A stretch of DNA of 64,000 bases from Sclerotinia nivalis (taxonomy: Eukaryota; Ascomycota; Leotiomycetes; Helotiales; Sclerotiniaceae): positions 2,602,001-2,666,000 of the forward strand of contig JAPEIS010000005.1 of the NCBI GenBank assembly GCA_029531795.1. Direction: 5' to 3'. How positions within the stretch are numbered: position 1 is the stretch's first letter; each line of letters opens with the position of its first letter. Shown here piece by piece: positions 56,845 through 64,000 of this stretch. Below the pieces are notes generated by a model. The model had not been told where the DNA came from. It ran no database searches and saw only the letters and a list, made by a program, of their open reading frames with translations. Made by a program: the position numbers and the translations under genes.

Positions 56845-57290
56845 AAGTTCTTCAAAGTCCACTCAACCTACTGCTTGATGATGATCTAACAAGCTAACAC
56901 GCAAAGGGTCTTCCTGCCATATGATTCTCGGACGAGGCGACAAGATGAAAAGGGAGCATCTGAAATGGCGTAGAATGTTAAGCACATTATAATTCGACTT
57001 TATTCCATTAATAGTAAATAATGCTTATTTAATTGGGAAATATAATTGAGCCCATTAACAAAGTAGCCGAAATCGCCTTGGCCATTATTGGCAGCCATTG
57101 GCAGCCATTGGCACCAATGACTTCATATCCATCATTTTGGCACCCCACCAAAGTATTTTGAAAGATGATCAAAATACTAGGGATGCCAATTGGCAGCCAT
57201 TATCGCCTCATAGCACCCCATAGTATAGCAGAGAAGCACTATATAGCACACGCTATTGGTGGGCCTTGGAATACTTTATCTTTTTCAAAA
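56845..57290. other. Intergenic with short tandem words
   Basis: No gene. Contains TTGGCAGCCA repeated closely at about 57075-57117 and again near 57187. Confidence 0.5.
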
Positions 57291-57295
57291 GAAAT

Positions 57296-57467
57296 TGCCG
57301 GTATATCATGTGACCAACCTCATAAGGAGCCGTACTACTAGCGAACCTGTTCCTCTTCCCTTTAATATAAATAGCCCCTTTATTTCATAGAGTAGCAATA
57401 TAATAATGAATAACACAATATACTATAATAGTACTATGCGAATAGTATCACCGAAGTGATACCAACA
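57296..57467 (-). mobile_element. Solo LTR, 172 bp, copia-like (second copy)
   Basis: Same length and sequence family as the LTR at 3407-3578. Flanked by a perfect 5-bp target duplication GAAAT (57291-57295, 57468-57472). The C(TTCG)G hairpin is kept at 57445-57462. The terminal base pattern is TGTTGG...CCGGCA on the minus strand, with one change from the other copy. Confidence 0.85.
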
Positions 57468-57472
57468 GAAAT

Positions 57473-58868
57473 TAAAGAATATAAGAAATTCGGTAGTGGG
57501 TACATGTTGAAACTCGAACTAAACATCCGGGATCTGAAATCGGAATTCAGGAACATCATAGCAGGGCAAGCATGAACATCAGTAGTGTGACTAGTGTCTC
57601 TACTCCATCGTGTGTCGCAGATTCCAAAGAGTCATCAAGGTGCGCCACGCGGGCTCATGCCATCTATGCATAACCTATAGCAGTCGCCGGTCAATCGTCA
57701 ATGACCTTAGACTATACAATATATTATGGATATACCAAGACTCCGGACCAAGGGAAAGACGCATGTGCAACTCAAACATTAGGAAGTCTGTTTAATCTTG
57801 GGAACAAAGTTCAGCAAATGTGATTTTAGTGCACAACCTTCCTTTGGTGACAGAAGTTCATAGAACGACCCGAATGCGATTTCGAGTATACGGTGAGGTT
57901 GAGGACGAAGGCTGGTATCAATGTATCATGCACAATGGCTTTTAAACTGGGTGCATTATGAGCTCTGTAGAATATAAACCTATGTGAAGGTTAACTATCC
58001 GTAAGTGTTAGAAATCCTCGGTCTCGTAGTCATCACAGATGCCCATGGATGGTTCTAGGGCAAGATTGGCATGAATGATGCCTATGCATAAGGACCTTGA
58101 TCAAACTTATTCTTCCCTTTTCGAATGCCGCCGCCGTATGGTACGGGGCACAAACTTCAATGAGAGGAGGTGAATGTGATGTGCAATTCGACCGTGAAGG
58201 CTTTGCAGGTTTTGCAGGCTGGAACCAATCAGGGTATCAAATAATCCGGACGATATACTAAATGTTTTAAGTTGAACAGTCAAGCTTAAGTCTAGTGGGA
58301 AGTTAAACAGTCCATTCAGGATAATACAAATCTCTAACAAGCTAAACTGCAGTCCAAACGAACCGGACTTTTGGATTGAATGATGATATCATATGATAAT
58401 CATATAATAAATTTCTATCCAGTCCAAAAGTCCGGATGGGAATCTAGATTTTTCAATATTAGATTATCTAATCTGAATAGTCTGGACTTTTTATATTGAA
58501 TATCCTTTAATAATCCATCTAGTCAAATAAAATCACGGAATAGCTGTCTAGATGTCTAGATTGCTGTCCGGATTTTAGGCGGCAGGATTATTGGATACAT
58601 TGGAACCAACCCACAGACGAAACAAATCGTGACTTATTTTATGACGCAAAACAAGAGGAAGAGTGCAAAGGATTTAGCAACTACTTTTACCTACCAGGTA
58701 CAGATACCTTGTCATATCCTACATTTAATGGCTATGCCATTGAACTACCAAAAACTTGAACGTATATGTGGTTAGAGCAAACAACGACGGCCATGACATC
58801 AACTCGTCAGGTATATGGATACCAAGTCTCTCTTTCCTTCTCATGTAGGCCATTGTCTATTTAGATAT
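57473..58868. other. Intergenic, no gene; imperfect palindrome near 58.4 kb
   Basis: Only short frames. An AT-centred inverted repeat at about 58360-58437 is discussed under findings. Confidence 0.5.
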
Positions 58869-58960
58869 GGAGGACAAGACTCAACACCTGTACGCGGTGT
58901 TCTCTACGAATCTCCAGCTCTTTTATTTAATTATTAGAGTCTGTAAAGCTAAGTTTGAAT
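58869..58960 (+). ncRNA. HDV-like ribozyme, diverged copy E
   Basis: P1 GGAGGAC pairs with GTTCTCT (58899-58905). Relative to copy A, one G-C pair has become A-T and another G-T, so all seven pairs are kept. P3 ACC/GGT and the two G-C pairs of P1.1 are conserved. P4 keeps CAG/CTG and CTCT/AGAG with a longer AT-rich loop. J4/2 keeps CTAAG. P2 has one mismatch (ACTCAA/TTGAAT). Confidence 0.72.
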
Positions 58961-59249
58961 CATTTAATAAAGTTGTAATGATTGAAAGAGAAAGAAATAT
59001 CCGATCGCGATGTTTTTTTGTCTTCGAGTTAGCTAATAGCAAAGGCCAGATCTCGGTTTTTTTGATAATCGTATTATCGGATTGTGCTTTTTACAATATT
59101 ATTTTTATTACAAAATAAAGAACAATACTATCATTTATGATAATATACTACAAAATCATTTTCAAGATTTCTCTAAGGTATTGAATACGATTTATCAAAT
59201 TCGGTTTTAAAGTTTAAGCTTTACCTTCTTCAATTCGAATCAAAACAAC
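58869..59249 (+). mobile_element. Ribozyme-headed retroposon, diverged copy E (partial)
   Basis: Begins GGAGGACAAGACTC, matching the 5' head of copies A and B, and stays alignable with many transitions (for example ACAAAATAAAGAACAATAC near 59115 against copy A near 12815). It is interrupted at 59250 by the Ty3/gypsy LTR, so it is older than that insertion. No 3' tail is visible. Confidence 0.7.
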
Positions 59250-59462
59250 TGTCACGGGGTCCCCGTATATGGTATACGGAGACTGCTCGGGTTCCGACTC
59301 ATAGGAGTCGGACCTCGGATAAGTATAGGCTAGCCCTGGTCGGGGCTAGTGCTACACATAAATGTATTTAAGGAATCATTCCTTTTATAGAAATGTAGTT
59401 CTTCGAGCTATGTTTTATTAATAAAAGTGATTCCTATTGTTCTATCTGTTGTCTTTATGATA
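59250..59462 (+). repeat. 5' LTR of the Ty3/gypsy element, 213 bp
   Basis: Starts TGTCACGGGGTCC and ends ...TTTATGATA. Borders are confirmed by the nested solo LTR of identical length. The flanks show no target duplication, as expected for one LTR of a longer element. Most of it consists of inverted repeats. Confidence 0.85.
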
Positions 59463-59728
59463 CTATGTAGCTCTTATCTATCTGTATCGACACTTCTACG
59501 ATGTCGTCCCGTCCGCACCCGTTTAGCTAGTCCGGCTCCCCTGAAGAATTCGTTATTGTTGTAGTCAGCGATATTGCGATCTGGTATCATTATTTTATCT
59601 TCCTTTACGATTATAGTATAAGAGTGGAGGCAAAGGTAACCGATCTACAATTTGTAATTCAAAAGCTTATTCTCGATCTACAAGTCGAGAAAACCGTATT
59701 CATACAATAAAAGGAGGAAAACGATAGA

Positions 59729-60694
59729 TTGATTGCCCATCTGATTCAACTTCATTCCATCCCTATCGCCCTGCCTATTTCAACCGACTCTTTGTCCTTA
59801 ACACCCATTACAACCCCGGCCGCCGCTCCTGTTCTATCGAAGCCTCAATTGAGTGAAAATGTACCTGACCCTGCACCGTTTGATGGAACGAAAATCGATC
59901 TTGATCGATTTGTCGATCAAATACAGAATAAAATGTATACCAATTCCGACCGCTTTACTTCCCTATATTCCCGTCTGATTTATATAACTAAAAGATTAAT
60001 TGGACCTGTTATTGTACAAATTCGATCATATAATATCAAAGAGCAATTTGTTAAACTTGTTGATTATAAGGATTTATTGTAAATACTGGAAAAAGTTTAT
60101 GGAAACCAGAACAAGCAAGTCGAGGTCTGAAAACTCTTAATCAATTTGAAACAAAAGAATCAATTGTTTTATATCTTTTATATTGAATTCCAGAGACTAA
60201 TATTGGAAACCAGGATGGTCGACAACAATAGTACCCTGATTATTCTGTTAGAACAAGTTTTATCAAGTAAATTGAAGAACCAGATTGTTATTGCTGAACT
60301 ATTTACAAATAGCGCCGATATATTCGCTGCTTTTGTATAGATATTGGAGAATTGCTATCTGTATTTGATGGGATCGACCGGTTCTGGTCGCAATCCAATC
60401 GTCCTGTCGCCCTGTATTACAATTCAAAACCTGAATCCTGTTAACTGTACTTCTGCTTCGTCCTCGAATATTATTATCCGATTTGTTGCTCCTGTTACGA
60501 TTATACTTGCTGGAGATCTAATGGATCTCAGTTCCCAAAGATGTACTAATAGATGCAAACGAGGGGAATGTTTTTGTTGTAGGTCGATCGATTACTGTAT
60601 GAAAGATTGCCCATTCCCAGATAATCGTTCCGTACAAATTAAAGCTAGCCTTACCAATCCTACCCCGCTATCCCCTGTTCCGTTTTCCGCCTAG
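59729..60694 (+). pseudogene. gag remnant with degenerate zinc knuckle
   Basis: One frame with internal stops at about 60080 and 60338. The N-terminal part has the capsid-like segment PAPFDGTKIDLDRFVDQIQNK. Near the end CFCCRSIDYCMKDC corresponds to the nucleocapsid knuckle CX2CX4HX4C, with the His now Tyr, a C-to-T change. Structural protein of the virus-like particle; not functional. Confidence 0.8.
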
Positions 60695-60894
60695 ATTCAA
60701 TTGTATACTATGTCATTGTATAGTCTATCCCTTTCTGGCTCCCCGAGTTCAGAAAACGGAGTCCGTCTGGTATAAATCGTTATCAAACGAAAACTCTGTG
60801 TGTATTATATCTATCCGCCGCTATAATTCAAGGTTTATCTTTCGCTAAAGAAACAAGCAATCGAGTAAATCTGATAATATTGTTTGTTACTGTT

Positions 60895-63800
60895 CTATCG
60901 ATGCCTAATCGATCCTGTCCCACTTATACTATAATGGATAGCGGATGCGAAGGATATACTTTCGCGGACCGAAGTTGAATAAAAGCTACTAAGCTCCCAA
61001 CATACAAATTACCTGTCCCGTTCGAAATCATTGGATTCGATAGAAAAATACTGCCCGAAAACCGAATAGATTGTTATATTCTAGCCAATCTGCAAATCAA
61101 CGATCACTATAAGAAAAGATCGAAAATCTACATTACTGAATTAACTTATTATCCAATTATCCTGGGATTGGTTTAGTTAAAGAAACACAATCCCTATATC
61201 GGATTCGCATCCAATACCTTTCGCTTCAATAACGAATTCTACCAGAAGTTCTGTAATACACCTGTACAACTATCGAATGTCCGAGCTTTATTCGATATCC
61301 CTATCAAAGCCCGTCCTGTTTATCTACTGTTTCGTCCTGAAACATTAAAGAAAAAAGATATAACAAGCGTTTCAATCCGAGCTTACTCGATATACATCCG
61401 ACAAAGCTACAAAATGTTCCAAGCTAGTATCGATTTGATAGACCGAATCCTGAAGGAAAAAGAAGACCCTGCTCCCGAAGACCTGCCTACTGAATTCCGT
61501 TCGTAGATCGATATATTTTCTCCACATAACACTAACAAACTACCTCCGCATTACCCATACGATTATAATATCCGACTGCAAGATGGAGCTAAGCTACCGT
61601 TTGGAACCCTATATTCAATATCTCAAGACGAATTGAAAACTTTGCAAAAATGGTTAAGGGAAAACCTAGCAAAAGGATTCATCCAATCGAATTCCTTTGC
61701 TTTCACTTTGTCTATCTTATTTGTTAAGAAACTCAGTGATGATCTTCGATTCTATATAAACTATCATACATTGAATAATTTATCTGTGAAAGATCAATAT
61801 CTGTTGTCTTTAACCAAAAAATCCTTGAATAACCTGAAAAGGATAAAGTATTTTACAAAAATAGATATCATCTCGACCTTCAATAATATCTGAATCAAAA
61901 AAGGACAAAAATACCTAACTGCATTCCGTACCCGATTCGGTTTATTCGAAACCTTGGTTATACTGTTTGGGCTGATCGGAGCCTCAGCAACGTTCTAACG
62001 ATTTATCAATGATACTCTAAGAGAATACCTGGATATATTCTGCACTACTTATCTGAATGATATTCTGATTTATAACAAGACCCGTTCTGAATATATAAAG
62101 CATATACAAAAGGTACTAGACGCTTTACAGAAAGCTGGATTGTATACCAATCTATCGAAATGCGAATTCCTGAAACCTGAAACGAAATTCCTGGGCCTAA
62201 TTGTAGGCCGAGAGGGGATCCGAATGGACCCAATCAAGATTAAGATGATAATTGATTAGAAAACGCCAAAGAACCTAACAGATATACAAATATTTATAAG
62301 GTTTAGCAATTTCTATCGACGCTTTATTCGCAACTTCTCCTCGATCATTCACCCGATGGTAAACCTGATCAAAAAGGATATAGCCTTCCAATGGGATCCT
62401 AGTTATGAGAAATCGTTCTCGAGTCTGAAAGCCGTATTTATGGCAGCACTTGTGTTAACCTCATTCGATTAGAAGAAGAATATAATCCTAGAAACGAACA
62501 TATCGGATTATATATCTGTTGGAATCCTTTTCCAATACAATAACAATAGGATTCTAAAACCTATTACATATTTCTCAAAAAAGCATTCGATTACAGAATA
62601 TAACTACAAGATTTATAATAAAGAATTACTAGCAATTATCCACTATTTCGAAGAATGGCGATCCGAATTAGAAAACGCCTCTTCCCCGATCAAGATCATC
62701 ACAGATTATAAGAATCTGAAGTACTTTACAACAACAAAGCTATTAAACCATCGTCAAACCCGCTAATCTGAATTTCTATCCCGTTTCAATTTCAAGATTA
62801 CATACCGTCCCGGAAAGCAAAGAACGAAACCCGATGCTCTGATCAGGAGATCAAAGGATTTGCTTAAAGAGAGAGATAAACGCCTCCTTCATCAAAATCA
62901 AACTATTCTGAAAACCGAAAATCTAAATACAAATCTGTTTTCTATTGTTAAACCAAAAAAGAAAATCCGTTTCGCAATTACAACCCATAACCAAATCCAT
63001 ACCGATACCCCATCGTCTATTTACAATCCCGAACCATCTATCCGCGAACCTGGATTACCTACCTATAAACCTGAACCACCTACAATACCCGATAACCCAA
63101 TCCCTATTCAATTACCTAAATCTATACAATTGAAACCCCCTAAAGAACTAAAACCCCTACTTACTGAAACTTACCTGTCCAACCCGCTTCCGCTATCAAT
63201 CTTAAAAACTTTAAAAAAAAAATACTACTAAATATCTATATATTATATTATCTAAATATACTATAAACAATAACCTATTATATTATTATAAAAAGCTTTA
63301 TATTCCTAACTACAATCCTCTGAAAACAAAACTCCTTCAAATAATCCACGATTCCTTTATTACCGGACATCCACACCATACCCATACCTTCGAACTGCTT
63401 TCCCGAAACTACTATTAGCCTAAATATTACAACTATATCTTTTGTTGAATACACAATTATTATAATTACCACCGAACCATCCCGAATCGTAAAAAACAAA
63501 AAGAAATCTTACACCCTCTCCCGATCTTACAACAAACCTGAAAAGATATCTCAATCGATTTCATCATTTATCTTCCGAAAAGCTCTAAATACGATACGAT
63601 ATTTGTTGTAATCGATCGATTGTATCACAGAGGCAACAGATAGGACAACAGGAATCACTTTTATTAATAAGACGTAGCTCGAAGAGCTACGTTTCTATAG
63701 AAGGAACGGTTCCTTAAATACATTTATGTGTAGCGCTAGCCCCGACCGGGGCTAGCCTACACTTATCCGAGGTCCGACTCCTATGGGTCGGAACCCGAGC

Positions 63801-64000
63801 GGTCTCCGTATACCATATACGGGGACCCCGTGACAGATTGACCAAAATGAAGCATTTCCTACCCTACCGAGAAACCTATAATTCCGAAGAAGTCTCCCAT
63901 CTGTTCCTAAAGCATATATAGAAGCTCCACAACCTACCACAAACCATTATATCCAATCATAGAATTCAATTTATCTCTGACTTCTAAAAGCATATCTATA
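60895..64000 (+). pseudogene. pol remnant: protease, RT, RNase H, integrase
   Basis: The polyprotein is in a frame -1 relative to gag. Protease: DSG catalytic motif at 60937-60945. Reverse transcriptase: FVKKLSDDLRFYINYHTLN, FTKIDIISTFNNI with a following stop, and the active-site box reading YLND at 62050-62061 where YxDD is expected. RNase [27 protein letters not shown], then ITDYKNL. A Pro-rich linker ends at 63231, then integrase has the HHCC-type zinc region and DISIDFIIYLPKSSKYDTIFVVID, cut by a solo LTR and resuming TKMKHFLPYRETYNSEE. Up to 63.2 kb the lesions are in-frame stops without frame changes; in integrase the frame also shifts. The element is dead. Confidence 0.87.
63623..63835 (-). 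mobile_element. Solo LTR, 213 bp, nested in integrase
   Basis: Same family as the 5' LTR at 59250 but reversed, with a perfect 5-bp target duplication GATTG (63618-63622 and 63836-63840) inside the codons before TKMKHF. It begins TATCAC and ends GTGACA on the plus strand. It is less mutated than the 5' LTR: its hairpins are more perfect, so it may be younger. Confidence 0.9.

Larger units (their letters stand above)
59250..64000 (+). mobile_element. Degenerate Ty3/gypsy retrotransposon, truncated by the window end
   Basis: A 5' LTR (59250-59462) is followed by gag, then protease, reverse transcriptase, RNase H and the start of integrase in that order, which is the Ty3/gypsy arrangement. The coding regions carry many in-frame stops at Trp, Gln and Arg codons, typical of RIP. 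A solo LTR of the same family is nested in integrase (63623-63835). The 3' LTR lies beyond the window. No primer-binding site directly abuts the LTR; a TGGTATCA resembling the initiator-Met site occurs at about 59583, 120 bp further in. Confidence 0.88.

Noticed and set aside
59463..59600. Primer-binding site of the Ty3/gypsy element
   Set aside because: No sequence directly after the LTR matches a tRNA 3' end. TGGTATCA at about 59583 is 120 bp too far in to be called with confidence.
1..64000. CRISPR array, bacterial operon or biosynthetic gene cluster
   Set aside because: No regularly spaced repeats of that kind are present. The window is eukaryotic, and no polyketide synthase, NRPS, terpene cyclase or similar core enzyme is seen next to the methyltransferase or regulators.

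Overview
The window looks like nuclear DNA of a filamentous ascomycete. Evidence: Zn2Cys6 regulators, an RTA1-family membrane protein, a LaeA-type methyltransferase, GT-AG introns mostly of 48-90 bp, an intronless tRNA-Val(AAC), and transposons decayed by nonsense transitions as expected after repeat-induced point mutation (RIP). The gene set and transposon types fit Leotiomycetes, perhaps Sclerotiniaceae; that placement is inference from memory of such genomes. The DNA is AT-rich, with a more GC-rich patch at about 24.1-26.2 kb.

Layout. 0.2-10.8 kb: an unknown protein, a C6 regulator, a frame-disrupted RGG-tailed protein and an AIF/AMID-type oxidoreductase, with one solo LTR at 3.4 kb. 11.0-15.9 kb: a nest of mobile DNA, with a decayed pogo/Fot1-type transposon split by one 1.09-kb retroposon, a second inverted copy beside it, and a 64-bp truncated copy. 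17.6-26.2 kb: a second C6 regulator, an RTA1 protein, an alpha/beta hydrolase, a broken unknown gene and a frame-disrupted kinase-like gene. 26.4-35.2 kb: tRNA-Val, a DUF2985-like membrane protein and an F-box-like gene. 36.8-48 kb: a housekeeping core with Rpn11 and the class I histone deacetylase (Rpd3 type) head to head, then ribosomal protein L23 (uL14), a ZIP metal transporter and an unknown acidic protein. 50.6-53.8 kb: a secreted lysozyme-like protein and a LaeA-like methyltransferase. 55.2-64 kb: a second mobile region, with a decayed tannase pseudogene carrying a hAT-like MITE and next to a retroposon fragment, a second solo LTR, an old retroposon copy, and a RIP-degraded Ty3/gypsy element that runs off the window and carries a nested solo LTR.

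The most interesting system is the retroposon family. Two near-full-length copies (12390-13474 and 14439-15530) and one diverged copy (from 58869) begin exactly with a sequence that folds as an HDV-like self-cleaving ribozyme: 7-bp P1, 3-bp P3, a P1.1 mini-helix, P2, P4, and a J4/2 strand with CTAAG. The diverged copy carries a paired change in P1. The elements end in (AATC)n tails, are flanked by 12-16 bp target duplications and can be 5'-truncated, all hallmarks of target-primed reverse transcription. A second striking structure is the 213-bp Ty3/gypsy LTR, which is essentially a chain of perfect hairpins.

The genes do not form an obvious pathway or biosynthetic cluster. Several accessory genes carry a single +1 reading-frame change close to a homopolymer, while the housekeeping genes are intact. 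This is either gene decay or assembly error and affects how those genes should be read.
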